Origin: Oceanospirillum maris DSM 6286
Lineage (GTDB): Bacteria > Pseudomonadota > Gammaproteobacteria > Pseudomonadales > Halomonadaceae
Reading direction: 5' to 3'
NCBI RefSeq assembly: GCF_000422865.1
Contig: NZ_AUGW01000025.1
Span: 1 to 51,036, forward strand
Length of the DNA stretch: 51,036 nt
Under the pieces are notes generated by a model. That model ran no database searches, had not been told where the DNA came from, and saw nothing but the letters and a program-made list of their open reading frames with translations. The stretch's first letter is position 1; each line of letters opens with the position of its first letter. Position numbers and translations under genes: made by a program. Positions 1-8,414 of this stretch are shown here, in pieces.

Positions 1-174
1 AACAAACAATACATCAATGAATTGATTCGAGATTTGAAAGCTTACCTTGATGATCTTGTGACTTTTCCAAGATCGTCTCGGCAAGCGCCCACACGAATTA
101 TCTGACTGAATTTTTAAAGAGCTGTTAGACAAGAAGCGCTCGAAGCGAATCGACTTGCTTAACTGAGGCTGCGT
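1..174 (-). other. rRNA operon leader (transcribed leftward), with boxA-like element
   Basis: Read on the minus strand, positions 123-111 give AGCTCTTTAAAAA, close to the gammaproteobacterial rrn boxA antitermination element (TGCTCTTTAACA). It is followed by a stretch resembling conserved 16S leader sequence (ATTCGTGTGGGCGCTTG, on + strand about 83-99). No mature 16S start is visible, so the 16S gene would lie to the left of position 1. The identity rests on motif resemblance plus two strong promoters immediately upstream. Confidence 0.75.
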
Positions 175-202
175 ATTATACAGAGGCAATCCTCGGTGTC
201 AA
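175..202 (-). promoter_or_regulatory. rrn promoter P2 (proximal), sigma70 consensus
   Basis: On the minus strand TTGACA (202-197) and TATAAT (180-175) are both perfect consensus hexamers, separated by 16 bp. The DNA upstream of the -35 (203-240) is rich in A and T tracts, as in an UP element. The bases after the -10 are GC-rich, as expected of stringently controlled rRNA promoters. It drives the leftward rrn leader. Confidence 0.85.
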
Positions 203-313
203 CACTTAAATCAAAACTTTCAAAACTCTTTTCAACGTTGCTTATGGAGAAAAGTGATAGAAAACAAAGTGTTAACCGTTGCCGAGAGACTTGCTCTGTG
301 ACAACGAGGGCGA

Positions 314-341
314 ATTATACCCACAAAATAAGGAAGTGCAA
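314..341 (-). promoter_or_regulatory. rrn promoter P1 (distal), near-consensus sigma70
   Basis: On the minus strand TTGCAC (341-336) and TATAAT (319-314) are separated by 16 bp and followed by a GC-rich discriminator (TCGCCC). Together with 175-202 this gives the tandem promoter layout typical of rrn operons, with the two -10 boxes 139 bp apart. Confidence 0.8.
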
Positions 342-547
342 GGTTTTATTTCAAGTCTGAGAAAATCATTGTAAAAAGCGAAGCAGCATTGTCTCTCTTT
401 TCTAAGAAATCAAAAAAACAGCAAATTAAATGACATGAGAGGGTTTACCTTTTATAAAACAAGGGCTACTGCTTGCCAGAAGAAAACCTAAGAGGTAAAA
501 AAATAACAACATTGACTGTTTCAACCAGACCAACCAATGGAGAAAAA

Positions 548-1003
548 ATGAAAATACGTATAATTGCAATTCTAACCGCTATTTACCTACTGTTACCCAT
601 ACACGCCTTCGCAGAAGTTAGGCTCACCGATAAATATACCGACTCTGAACTGGTTCAAATTATTAAAGATGAAGGCTATAGCGGCGTAAAGAAACTGAGA
701 GACGGAGTAATAAGGATCAAAGTTGAGGGAAAATCATACATCTTAATCAACAAGGACGATGGTGATCTTCAAGCTTACTATGGCATCGGCGGCGTAAAGG
801 TATCTTACAAAGATATTAACGAATGGAATAAAACCAGACGCCTTTCTCGTGCTTATTTAGACTCCGACGAAGACCCCGTACTGGAATCTGATTTGCTCGC
901 TAACGGAGGATTGTCAGTGGAGCATGTCACTGAATTCTTCAGAGTGTTTAAAATATCCGTTCAAAGCTTTAGAGAATTTATTATTGAGAATGATAAAAGC
1001 TAA
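548..1003 (+). CDS. Secreted YbjN-domain-like protein
   Basis: This is a 151-residue protein that begins with a Sec signal peptide (charged MKIR, hydrophobic core, cleavage near HAFA-E), so it should be periplasmic. The mature part resembles the YbjN family: an alpha/beta domain with GYSGVKKLRDGVIRIKVEG, then an NEWNKTRRLSRAYLD block, an acidic turn with VLESDLL, and a C-terminal helical stretch. The ATG at 548 was chosen over the upstream start at 473 because a GGAGA ribosome site precedes it and the signal peptide begins there. YbjN-like proteins have been linked to stress and motility, but the function of this one is not evident. It stands alone, divergent from the rrn promoters and convergent with fklB. 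Confidence 0.7.
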   Translation: MKIRIIAILTAIYLLLPIHAFAEVRLTDKYTDSELVQIIKDEGYSGVKKLRDGVIRIKVEGKSYILINKDDGDLQAYYGIGGVKVSYKDINEWNKTRRLSRAYLDSDEDPVLESDLLANGGLSVEHVTEFFRVFKISVQSFREFIIENDKS

Positions 1004-1042
1004 GCCGGTCATGCACACGACCCGTCTTACAATCTATTAGCA

Positions 1043-1081
1043 GAGCCACCACTAAAAACTGTCGCTGCGATAGGGTGGCTC
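1043..1081. terminator. Hairpin between convergent genes, possible terminator
   Basis: GAGCCACC (1043-1050) pairs with GGTGGCTC (1074-1081), giving an 8-bp GC-rich stem with a 23-nt loop between the YbjN-like gene and fklB. Neither side carries a clean U-tract, so termination function is only suggested by position. Confidence 0.3.
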
Positions 1082-1149
1082 GCTAAAACCTTGCTAAAAC
1101 ATAGACCCATTGAAAAACGAGATCTATTTAAAACAAGGCTGACTACTTA

Positions 1150-1761
1150 CTAAAGAATAGCCAGTAGTTCAACTTCAAACACAAGCACAGAGTATGGAGG
1201 AATAGCACCTGCGCCACGCTCACCATATGCTAACTCTGAAGGAATAGTTAGGCGCCATTTCGATCCTGCTGGCATTAACTGCAAAGCTTCAACCCAACCC
1301 GAAATAACACCGTTAACAGGGAATTCGGCAGGCTCATTGCGAACAACAGAGCTGTCAAATACTTCACCATTAATTAGCTCGCCGTGATAATGAACACGAA
1401 CTTTATCTGTCGCTGAAGGTTTTTCACCCTCACCAATTGCCAGTACTTCATACTGAAGACCTGACGCTGTCACTGTAACGCCTTCTTTCTTAGCATTATC
1501 AGCCAAATAGTGAGCACCGGCATCAACGGTTTCTTTATGGGCTTCTTTTTGTTTTTCAGCAAGACGCTGCTGGATCACTTCAAACGCTTCATGAAGCTCC
1601 ATATCCGTTAGACTACTTTCTTTGCCTTCATAAGCGTCACGCAAGCCTAGAACGACTTGATCAAGTCCTAAGCCTTCAATTCCGCTGCTAGCAAGCTGTT
1701 CGCCCATTTGACGACCAATGCCGTAACCTACTTTTGCTTCAACTGTGTTCAGTTCGCTCAT
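1150..1761 (-). CDS. fklB: FKBP-type peptidyl-prolyl cis-trans isomerase FklB
   Basis: The 203-residue protein has the FklB/FkpA architecture. The N-terminal about 85 residues are a helical dimerisation region (starting VGYGIGRQMGEQL), followed by a linker and an FKBP domain from about residue 95. The FKBP signature residues are visible: VHYHGELINGEVFDSS, the VISGWVEALQLMPAGSKW segment and the AYGERGAGAIPPYSVLVFEVELL end. It catalyses proline isomerisation during protein folding. No signal peptide is present, so it is cytoplasmic like FklB (about 206 residues in E. coli) and unlike the periplasmic FkpA. It appears monocistronic. Confidence 0.93.
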   Translation of the reverse strand: MSELNTVEAKVGYGIGRQMGEQLASSGIEGLGLDQVVLGLRDAYEGKESSLTDMELHEAFEVIQQRLAEKQKEAHKETVDAGAHYLADNAKKEGVTVTASGLQYEVLAIGEGEKPSATDKVRVHYHGELINGEVFDSSVVRNEPAEFPVNGVISGWVEALQLMPAGSKWRLTIPSELAYGERGAGAIPPYSVLVFEVELLAIL

Positions 1762-1916
1762 TTTAAGGCTTACCCTTTGATTTTATTAAAATTCTATCTT
1801 ATCACTCCTCCTGAACAGATTCACCCGCCGATACCTTTTTTCATAGGCCACGCACCAGTAAAGACAGATGATTTTCCTGTTTTATCATTTTAAGCCAGTT
1901 TGATAAACCATCAAAG

Positions 1917-1945
1917 TTTACTTTTACGTCAACGTCTCTTATATT
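1917..1945 (+). promoter_or_regulatory. Candidate promoter of the branched-chain dehydrogenase operon
   Basis: TTTACT (1917-1922) and TATATT (1940-1945) are separated by 17 bp, matching 4/6 and 5/6 of the sigma70 hexamers. This would give a 5' untranslated region of roughly 210 nt before the E1 alpha start at 2166. The whole 404-bp gap from 1762 to 2165 contains no other gene; an in-frame upstream start at 2010 has no ribosome site. Confidence 0.35.
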
Positions 1946-2165
1946 CAACCGTACAAACAAGATATCTCTAGCGTTAGCAAAGTAAAAAAACGCGCTATAT
2001 TAAATAGAAATGAGATGTCTATTGTGTGTGCCTTATCAGGTACAGAGTAATCAGGCCACAGGCAAGCGGCTTTTTCACCCGATTAAGCAGTCACCGACAA
2101 AATCGGTATCGCCTGTACTTCTGACACAATCAGATAGCAACGACAAAAACAATAAAGGAAAGCTT

Positions 2166-3356
2166 ATGAGCACCTCAAAGCAGTCCGAGGCTCCGGTGGT
2201 TCACCGTCCTGTCTTTATCGATGGCAGTGACTTAACAACCCCTACTCTCAAAATACTTCGTCAAGATGGCTCTCTTTACGAAGGAGCAGAACTGCCAGAT
2301 ATTGATCAAACACTGGCCTTAAAAATCTATGACACTTTTCTGTTTATTCGCGCCCTTGACGAACGTATGGTCGCAGCCCAGCGTCAGGGACGTATCAGCT
2401 TTTATATGACAGAGGTTGGGGAAGAAGCTGCCGACATAGGTAGCACCGCTGCTTTAGCCCATGACGATATGATCATGGCGCAATACCGTGAACAAGGCGC
2501 ACTGGCGTTTCGTGGTTTTCCTTTACAGCAGTTTATGAACCAGATGTTCAGCAATGAGAAAGATCTGGGCAAAGGTCGCCAAATGCCCATTCACTATGGC
2601 TGCCGTGAATTAAACTATATGACGATCTCTTCGCCTCTGGGGACTCAACTCCCTCAGGCGGTCGGTTACGCCTACGGTTATAAATTAGAAGAGAAAGATA
2701 ACTGTGTAATCTGCTATTTTGGCGAAGGCGCAGCGTCTGAAGGCGATTTCCACGCCGCTATTAATATGGCTGGTGTTTTTAAAGTACCGGCTATTTTCTT
2801 CTGCCGAAACAATGGCTACGCCATTTCAACCCCATCCAGCCAGCAGTTTGCCGGTGATGGTATTGCCCCTAGAGCAATCGCCTACGGTTTAAAAGCCATT
2901 CGTGTTGATGGTAATGATGTACTAGCCGTTCTAAAGGCAACACAAGAAGCTCGCAAGCTGGCCGTTGAACATAATCAGCCCGTTTTGATTGAGGCGATGA
3001 CCTATCGCTTAGGCGCGCACTCCACCTCCGATGACCCATCCGGTTACCGTAGTAAAAAAGAAGAAGAGAAGTGGCGAGAAAAAGACCCTGTACTTCGCTT
3101 TAAAAACTGGCTGATTCAACAGGGCTGGTGGACTGAAGAACAGGATCAAGACGTTTCTGACGCGAAACGTAAAGCCGTTATGGCCGCAATGAAAGAAGCA
3201 GAAAAAGTAGCAGCGCCGCACCTTGACGACCTTATTACCGATGTCTATGACACCCCTCCAAAGCACCTGCAGGATCAGTTAGCCGCGTTGAAAGCGCATA
3301 TCCGACAATACCCAGACGCTTATCCAAAAACGGCAGGGAGATTAGACAATGAGTAA
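2166..3356 (+). CDS. bkdA1: Branched-chain 2-oxoacid dehydrogenase E1 component, alpha subunit
   Basis: This 396-residue thiamine-diphosphate subunit decarboxylates the 2-oxoacids of valine, leucine and isoleucine together with E1 beta. The family is recognised by the [39 protein letters not shown] and [19 protein letters not shown] blocks. The ThDP-binding motif runs from GEGAASEGD to CRNNGYAIS, and the loop [17 protein letters not shown] matches the regulatory phosphorylation loop of mitochondrial E1 alpha. These favour branched-chain over pyruvate specificity. The ATG at 2166 follows AAAGGA; an upstream in-frame start at 2010 would add 52 unconserved residues. It overlaps the beta-subunit gene by 8 bp. 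Specificity is inferred from similarity. Confidence 0.9.
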   Translation: MSTSKQSEAPVVHRPVFIDGSDLTTPTLKILRQDGSLYEGAELPDIDQTLALKIYDTFLFIRALDERMVAAQRQGRISFYMTEVGEEAADIGSTAALAHDDMIMAQYREQGALAFRGFPLQQFMNQMFSNEKDLGKGRQMPIHYGCRELNYMTISSPLGTQLPQAVGYAYGYKLEEKDNCVICYFGEGAASEGDFHAAINMAGVFKVPAIFFCRNNGYAISTPSSQQFAGDGIAPRAIAYGLKAIRVDGNDVLAVLKATQEARKLAVEHNQPVLIEAMTYRLGAHSTSDDPSGYRSKKEEEKWREKDPVLRFKNWLIQQGWWTEEQDQDVSDAKRKAVMAAMKEAEKVAAPHLDDLITDVYDTPPKHLQDQLAALKAHIRQYPDAYPKTAGRLDNE

Positions 3357-4326
3357 TATGAATCTGCTCCAAGCGGTTAATAACGCCTTGGATATTGCCA
3401 TGGACAAAGACTCAAAAGTCGTTTGTTTTGGTGAAGATGTGGGTCACTTTGGTGGTGTTTTCCGCGCAACCAGTCGCCTTCAAGAAAAATACGGTAAAAA
3501 CCGCTGCTTTAACACGCCACTTACCGAGCAAGGCATTATTGGTTTTGCCAACGGTTTGGCCTCTGGTGGCCATAAAGCCATTGCAGAGATTCAATTTGCC
3601 GATTATATCTTCCCTGCTTTTGATCAAATCGTGAACGAAGCCGCTAAATTCCGCTACCGCTCGGGTAATGAGTTTAACGTTGGTGGGCTAACGATTCGTT
3701 CGCCTTATGGCGGCGGTATTCATGGTGGTCTGTATCATTCTCAATCACCGGAAGCTTATTTCACCGGTACTCCGGGGCTAAAAGTTGTTATTCCCCGCAA
3801 CCCCTACCAAGCGAAAGGCCTGCTTTTAGCCTCGATTCGCGATGACAACCCAGTCATTTTCTTTGAGCCAAAACGTCTTTATCGAGCCTCAACCGGTGAA
3901 GTACCAGAAGAAGACTATGAACTACCGATCGGTAAAGCTGACATTATGCAAGAAGGTAGTGATATTACCGTTCTTGGCTGGGGTGCTCAGATGGAAGTGC
4001 TCGAAAAAGCGGTTGAAATGGCCGCCGCAGACGGTATCTCCTGTGAGCTAATCGATCTTCGCACGCTAATGCCGTGGGATGTTGAGACAGTGAGTCGGTC
4101 GGTACAGAAAACAGGCCGCCTACTGATTAGCCACGAAGCACCGCTATCCGGTGGCTTTGCAGGTGAGATAGCCGCAACGATTCAGGATACGAGCTTCCTT
4201 TATCTAGAAGCTCCCATTGCTCGTGTTACGGGTTTGGATACGCCATTCCCTCTGGCCCATGATAAAGAATATATGCCAGATCACCTTAAAAACTACGAAG
4301 CCATTAAACGCAGCGTATCGTTCTGA
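3349..4326 (+). CDS. bkdA2: Branched-chain 2-oxoacid dehydrogenase E1 component, beta subunit
   Basis: The 325-residue transketolase-type beta subunit pairs with E1 alpha to form the decarboxylase. Visible family blocks are [35 protein letters not shown], the [22 protein letters not shown] active-site region and [19 protein letters not shown], followed by a C-terminal transketolase domain ([28 protein letters not shown]). The start ATG lies inside the end of the alpha gene and is preceded by GGGAG, so translation is probably coupled. The E2 gene follows 18 bp downstream. Confidence 0.92.
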   Translation: MSNMNLLQAVNNALDIAMDKDSKVVCFGEDVGHFGGVFRATSRLQEKYGKNRCFNTPLTEQGIIGFANGLASGGHKAIAEIQFADYIFPAFDQIVNEAAKFRYRSGNEFNVGGLTIRSPYGGGIHGGLYHSQSPEAYFTGTPGLKVVIPRNPYQAKGLLLASIRDDNPVIFFEPKRLYRASTGEVPEEDYELPIGKADIMQEGSDITVLGWGAQMEVLEKAVEMAAADGISCELIDLRTLMPWDVETVSRSVQKTGRLLISHEAPLSGGFAGEIAATIQDTSFLYLEAPIARVTGLDTPFPLAHDKEYMPDHLKNYEAIKRSVSF

Positions 4327-4344
4327 TAATCGCAGGAGAAAACT

Positions 4345-5982
4345 ATGATTCAGGAATTTATTCTGCCGGATATCGGTGAAGGTATCGTTGAGTGCGAGCT
4401 GGTTGAATGGCTGGTGAAGGAAGGTGATATTATTGCCGAAGATCAGCCGGTAGCCGATGTCATGACCGACAAGGCACTGGTTCAGATCCCTGCCATGCAT
4501 CACGGTAAAGTGGTTAAGCTACACTACAAGCAAGGCGAAATTGCTAAAGTACATGCGCCATTATTCGCAATGGACGTTGAACCTCAAGACACCGCCGCGG
4601 CTTCAGATACCACCACCGAAACCCTTTCTGATCCATCAAAGGCGACGGCGGCGACAACTAGCAGCGGTACTCGCCGCAAGGACTTTATCCTACCGGATAT
4701 TGGCGAAGGTATTGTTGAGTGTGAACTGGTTGAATGGCTGGTTAAAGAAGGTGACTGGGTTGAAGAAGATCAACCTGTAGCTGACGTTATGACCGACAAA
4801 GCCCTCGTACAGATTCCCTGTATGGATCAAGGCCGTATCAGCAAGCTCTATTATAAACAAGGTGAAATTGCCAAAGTACATGGGCCTTTGTTTGAAATTG
4901 AGATTGCAGATGACGCTCAACCGGAGCCAGCATCTGTAGATTCATGTCAGCCACAACAGCAACCACAACAGCAGGCTCAAGCGGCTCAAAGCTCAAGCCA
5001 AGAAAACGCTACGGTTGTGACAATGGGTGTTGTGGCAATGGGTAAGGCGTTAGCTAGCCCTGCCGTACGCCGTATTGCCCGTGAGCATGATGTTGATATT
5101 AGCCAGGTAAAGGGCAGCGGCAAAGATGGCCGTGTACTAAAAAGCGATATTCAGGCCTTCGTAGACGGAACCCTTGATGGTAAAAACGCTTGCTCATCAG
5201 CCCCTAGCGCTCAACTGGGAATTCAAACACCATCTGAAACATCACCATCCAATGCTAAGGCAACGGAAAAAACAGCAGAGAATCGCGTAGAGCCTATCCG
5301 TGGTATCAAAGCGGCGATGGCAAAACAGATGATCCGCTCGGTTTCCACGATTCCTCATTTTACCTATGCGGAAGAGATGGATATTACCGATCTGATTACC
5401 CTGCGTAAAAAACTAAAAGCAAGCATGGAAGCGAAGGGCGTCAAACTAACGCTAATGCCTTTCTTTATGAAAGCGATGGCGATGGCGATTGAGCAGTACC
5501 CCGTACTCAATAGCCGCGTAAATGATGACTGCACCGAACTGACCTATTTGGACAGTGTCAATATCGGCATGGCCGTTGATACGCCTATTGGTCTTTTAGT
5601 GCCCAATGTGAAAAATGTGCAAAATTTGAGCATTAAAGAGATCGCACAGGAGGTCAGCCGTTTAACCGAGTCCGCCCGTGCAGGCCGTGTCAGCCAAGAT
5701 GACCTAAAAGGCGGCACTATCAGTATCTCTAACATTGGTGCATTAGGTGGCACTATCGCCACACCGATTATCAACAAACCAGAAGCTGCCATTGTGGCCC
5801 TAGGTAGGACACAATCTCTACCACGCTTTGATGATAACGGCGGCGTTGTTGCACGGAATATCATGCAAGTTAGCTGGTCCGGTGACCATCGAATTATTGA
5901 TGGTGGCACTATCGCTCGCTTCTGTAATTTATGGAAAGAATATCTGGAAGATCCCACCACCATGCTGGTCGACCTGCACTGA
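4345..5982 (+). CDS. bkdB: Branched-chain 2-oxoacid dehydrogenase E2 (dihydrolipoyl acyltransferase), two lipoyl domains
   Basis: The 545-residue E2 core transfers the acyl group from E1 to CoA. Domain order: lipoyl domain 1 (about 4-79, lipoylated Lys43 in TDKALV), lipoyl domain 2 (about 113-188, Lys152), a Gln/Ser-rich linker, a peripheral-subunit-binding domain (about 235-272, LASPAVRRIAREHDVDIS), an Ala/Ser-rich linker and the catalytic acyltransferase domain (about 315-545). The catalytic DHRIIDGG motif has His515 and Asp519. The two lipoyl domains are nearly identical in protein sequence and are offset by exactly 327 bp. AGGAG precedes the ATG. No E3 (dihydrolipoamide dehydrogenase) gene follows; a terminator begins 80 bp downstream. 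Confidence 0.92.
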   Translation: MIQEFILPDIGEGIVECELVEWLVKEGDIIAEDQPVADVMTDKALVQIPAMHHGKVVKLHYKQGEIAKVHAPLFAMDVEPQDTAAASDTTTETLSDPSKATAATTSSGTRRKDFILPDIGEGIVECELVEWLVKEGDWVEEDQPVADVMTDKALVQIPCMDQGRISKLYYKQGEIAKVHGPLFEIEIADDAQPEPASVDSCQPQQQPQQQAQAAQSSSQENATVVTMGVVAMGKALASPAVRRIAREHDVDISQVKGSGKDGRVLKSDIQAFVDGTLDGKNACSSAPSAQLGIQTPSETSPSNAKATEKTAENRVEPIRGIKAAMAKQMIRSVSTIPHFTYAEEMDITDLITLRKKLKASMEAKGVKLTLMPFFMKAMAMAIEQYPVLNSRVNDDCTELTYLDSVNIGMAVDTPIGLLVPNVKNVQNLSIKEIAQEVSRLTESARAGRVSQDDLKGGTISISNIGALGGTIATPIINKPEAAIVALGRTQSLPRFDDNGGVVARNIMQVSWSGDHRIIDGGTIARFCNLWKEYLEDPTTMLVDLH

Positions 5983-6061
5983 CAATGGTTTTTAGACGGC
6001 AAAGGCGGCAGAAGTAGATCATCCTATTTCAGCCATGTTATCCGCTAATAGCCGATACCTT

Positions 6062-6102
6062 AACAGGCATCCAGAAGACCTCTGGGTGCCTGTTTTGATT
6101 TT
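6062..6102 (+). terminator. Rho-independent terminator of the branched-chain dehydrogenase operon
   Basis: AACAGGCA (6062-6069) pairs with TGCCTGTT (6087-6094), continued by a T-G wobble and CCAGA (6071-6075) with TCTGG (6081-6085), around a 5-nt loop. The 14-bp stem is followed by TTGATTTT. It separates the E2 gene from the kinase gene at 6144. Confidence 0.85.
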
Positions 6103-6143
6103 GGCATCAACCTTTTTAAATGTTCCAGCCATTGGGGTGGTTT

Positions 6144-8057
6144 ATGTCTGAGAAAGGCAAGGTAGAAAAGAAAACAGAATACGACTCTCATCTTCAGCAC
6201 TTTTACATCAACGAAGAGCAATCCATCTACCTGATGAGCCATCAGGATGCCCAAAAGATCAAAGATTGGGTGGTTCTGTGCGAGAGCCAACTGAAACAAC
6301 ATGGCTTTTCTGAGATTGAGTTTATTGGCAAAGGCGCTTACGGCTTTGTATTTGGCGGTTTATCCCCCACAGGTAAACCCTACGTTTTTAAATTCTCCCG
6401 CATAAATCTGCCCCAACATGTGCAAGATCGACTAGAAGAAGAAGCGTGGATGCAGAACCAACTGCAGCACAATAATATTCCAGCCGTGATTGAATACACC
6501 CGTATTAAAAAACAGTCCGTATTGATTATGGAACGGGCAAAAGGCATGGATTTAGAACAATTCAGCTTAAAAAACGGCCCTCTGCCACCCAGATTAGTAG
6601 TGAGTATTGCCGCCCAATTACGGGATATTCTCTGGCAGTTGAGAAACTTTAAAGAAACATCCGCCTATACCGCCACCCCAAGCCTTAAGCCCATTGTTCA
6701 CGGTGATATCAAACCTTCTAACGTTGTGATCGACCCTGAAACAGAAACCATTAAGCTAATCGATTGGGGTTCCAGCGTTTTTGCTCAACTGGACAGCCAA
6801 GGTCAACCCGTTAGCGATAACGGTATCAGCATGATGAGCGCCGACCATCAACATACCAATGCCAAACTGGGTGACGTCTACTTTATTGGTGAAGAGCAAC
6901 TAAATGGCGCGCTTTCTTCGCCTCGTTTTGATGAACAAGGTGTTGCAGGAACCCTCTACGCCATCGCTTCAGGACAATCCTGCCGTTACGGCCATCAAGC
7001 TATTCCTGCAACGTCCCTAGGCTTACCGATAGAGTTTGCGCGCACCCTGCAAACATTACTGGATGATGATGTTAAAAAGCGCCAGCAAGCAGGGGACTAC
7101 TTTATTCGTGAAATGCCTAAGATGCAGCATTTGGTGTTTGCAAAAGATCAATGGCCGCAACCCAAACCCTTAATTCCGATTTGGAGCCACCAGCACACCA
7201 GCGCCATCGACACGGTCGTTTACAACTCTCGGAAAACCTTTCTGCGTGAAGAGCAGATGGATCACTATCTGGCGGAGGTTAACGACGTGGAGCTGGAAAA
7301 ATACTACAAAAACTTTATGCATGGCATGGGCAAAACCGAACGAGCTTTTCTTGCCAGTATCAGCCGATTAGGCAAATATCCGTTAGTGGGCGGTCTGGGC
7401 ATTCATTGGAATGAAAAAGGCGTACATATTGATTCCAGCCTTAATCTCTACCAACCGGAACGCTCCCTGTTAGATGCCGTCTCACAGGAAAAGCATCAGC
7501 CGGAACTACAAGCGGCCTTTACCGCCGCCGTCAACAATATGGTGCATCTTGCAAGATCTATTCGCCGAGTCGGTGTTTTTAAATGCTGTATGTTTAACGC
7601 TCGGGTTACGCTCCACATGGAGCGTGACGACCCGTCTCAGCCCTTTATTGCCCCAAAAGGCGTTTCAATCCCCTTTGAAATCACGCCAGCGCCCTTGGTT
7701 GATGAGCCAAGCCGCCTGCATTCCTACTTTGAAGATGGTGAAGATCCAGAAGAACTGCTTGTACTTCCAGACCCCATCCGAAAGCAAATTGAGCGCCTGA
7801 ACAGTATTCGCCATACCGGCTGTATTATTTTCGAGAGCCTGCCTCACCATCTTAAACTACACAGCTATTATGTCTTACTGGATGATCGTAAAGAGGATGA
7901 GTTTAGAGAGGCATTACAGATCATTCTGCAACATATCCCATTGATTGATGGGCAGGGGATCTCTGGCTTTATGAAACTACCCTACAAGAACACCCGTAGC
8001 TTTAGCCACTTGGAGTGTCAGCCAGATCACTTCTACCCGAAAAATCCTAAGGAATAG
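6144..8057 (+). CDS. Hanks-type serine/threonine protein kinase with long uncharacterised C-terminus
   Basis: The 637-residue protein has a eukaryotic-like kinase domain at about residues 55-310. Visible elements are the glycine loop GKGAYGFVFGG (62-72), the probable ATP lysine Lys83, the catalytic loop HGDIKPSN (186-193, Asp188 and Asn193) and the metal-binding IDWG (206-209) replacing the usual DFG. It should therefore be catalytically competent. Residues about 320-637 match no domain I recognise; there is no transmembrane segment or PASTA repeat, so it is probably cytoplasmic. The ATG at 6144 was chosen because of an upstream GGGGTGG; the ATG at 6120 lacks one. It lies just after the branched-chain dehydrogenase terminator. 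Substrate unknown. Confidence 0.82.
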   Translation: MSEKGKVEKKTEYDSHLQHFYINEEQSIYLMSHQDAQKIKDWVVLCESQLKQHGFSEIEFIGKGAYGFVFGGLSPTGKPYVFKFSRINLPQHVQDRLEEEAWMQNQLQHNNIPAVIEYTRIKKQSVLIMERAKGMDLEQFSLKNGPLPPRLVVSIAAQLRDILWQLRNFKETSAYTATPSLKPIVHGDIKPSNVVIDPETETIKLIDWGSSVFAQLDSQGQPVSDNGISMMSADHQHTNAKLGDVYFIGEEQLNGALSSPRFDEQGVAGTLYAIASGQSCRYGHQAIPATSLGLPIEFARTLQTLLDDDVKKRQQAGDYFIREMPKMQHLVFAKDQWPQPKPLIPIWSHQHTSAIDTVVYNSRKTFLREEQMDHYLAEVNDVELEKYYKNFMHGMGKTERAFLASISRLGKYPLVGGLGIHWNEKGVHIDSSLNLYQPERSLLDAVSQEKHQPELQAAFTAAVNNMVHLARSIRRVGVFKCCMFNARVTLHMERDDPSQPFIAPKGVSIPFEITPAPLVDEPSRLHSYFEDGEDPEELLVLPDPIRKQIERLNSIRHTGCIIFESLPHHLKLHSYYVLLDDRKEDEFREALQIILQHIPLIDGQGISGFMKLPYKNTRSFSHLECQPDHFYPKNPKE

Positions 8058-8103
8058 TTTTTTGACATTCTTACGAGGGCTTAACCGAAAAAATAAACTC
8101 AAA

Positions 8104-8247
8104 ATGGCAAATGAACCCGTATTCTATTGTGTGCCCGCTGAAGCATACGAAAGAGTAATCGATAGACTCGAAGATCTTGAGCTACTGACTATGACAAAAG
8201 AGTGTCAATCTGAAGACAACATTTCGGTAAACATTGATGACCTATAG
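8104..8247 (+). pseudogene. Truncated RelB/StbD-like (Phd/YefM superfamily) antitoxin remnant
   Basis: The 47 residues include PVFYCVPAEAYERVIDRLEDLEL and end NIDDL, matching the C-terminal half of Phd/YefM-type antitoxins such as StbD. In that family this block is normally preceded by about 35 residues forming the DNA-binding part (ending in a V-LN-NKPAFYC pattern). Here the upstream frame does not supply that part, so the gene is N-terminally truncated. The final codons overlap the start of the following toxin-like frame by 11 bp, as in intact modules. Identity is by recalled family pattern. Confidence 0.6.
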
Positions 8248-8410
8248 TAAGCTCAATTTCAAAAAGAGCACACTCAAAGAGTGGAAAAAGCCTGAGTTTT
8301 TCTCAACTTATGGTTTAGTCCACGGAAGCCATGATCGCGGCCGTCATAGACGTAAAAACGCGAAGAGGCTTCAAGGTAAACCCTTTAAGGGCTTTTATAT
8401 CTCAGAATAG
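8237..8410 (+). pseudogene. RelE/StbE-like toxin remnant
   Basis: The 57-codon frame starts inside the antitoxin stop region and begins MTYSKLNFKKSTLKEWKK, which matches the typical RelE-family N-terminus (MTY-L-F---ALKEWKKL). The normal core of about 85-90 residues, including the CYKIKLR and GYRLVY blocks, is absent; after residue 18 the sequence is not recognisable apart from a weak AKRLQG stretch. It is most simply an internally deleted or frameshifted toxin gene. The frame is too short for routine ORF calling. Confidence 0.5.
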
Positions 8411-8414
8411 AGGA

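Noticed and set aside
2010-2165. N-terminal extension of E1 alpha from an ATG at 2010
   Set aside because: The 52 extra residues show no conservation or targeting signal, and the ATG at 2166 has a ribosome site.
2166-5982. Pyruvate or acetoin dehydrogenase as alternative identity for the 2-oxoacid dehydrogenase genes
   Set aside because: The E1 alpha motifs ([21 protein letters not shown]) and the E2 end (FCNLWKEYLEDP) fit the branched-chain enzymes much better.
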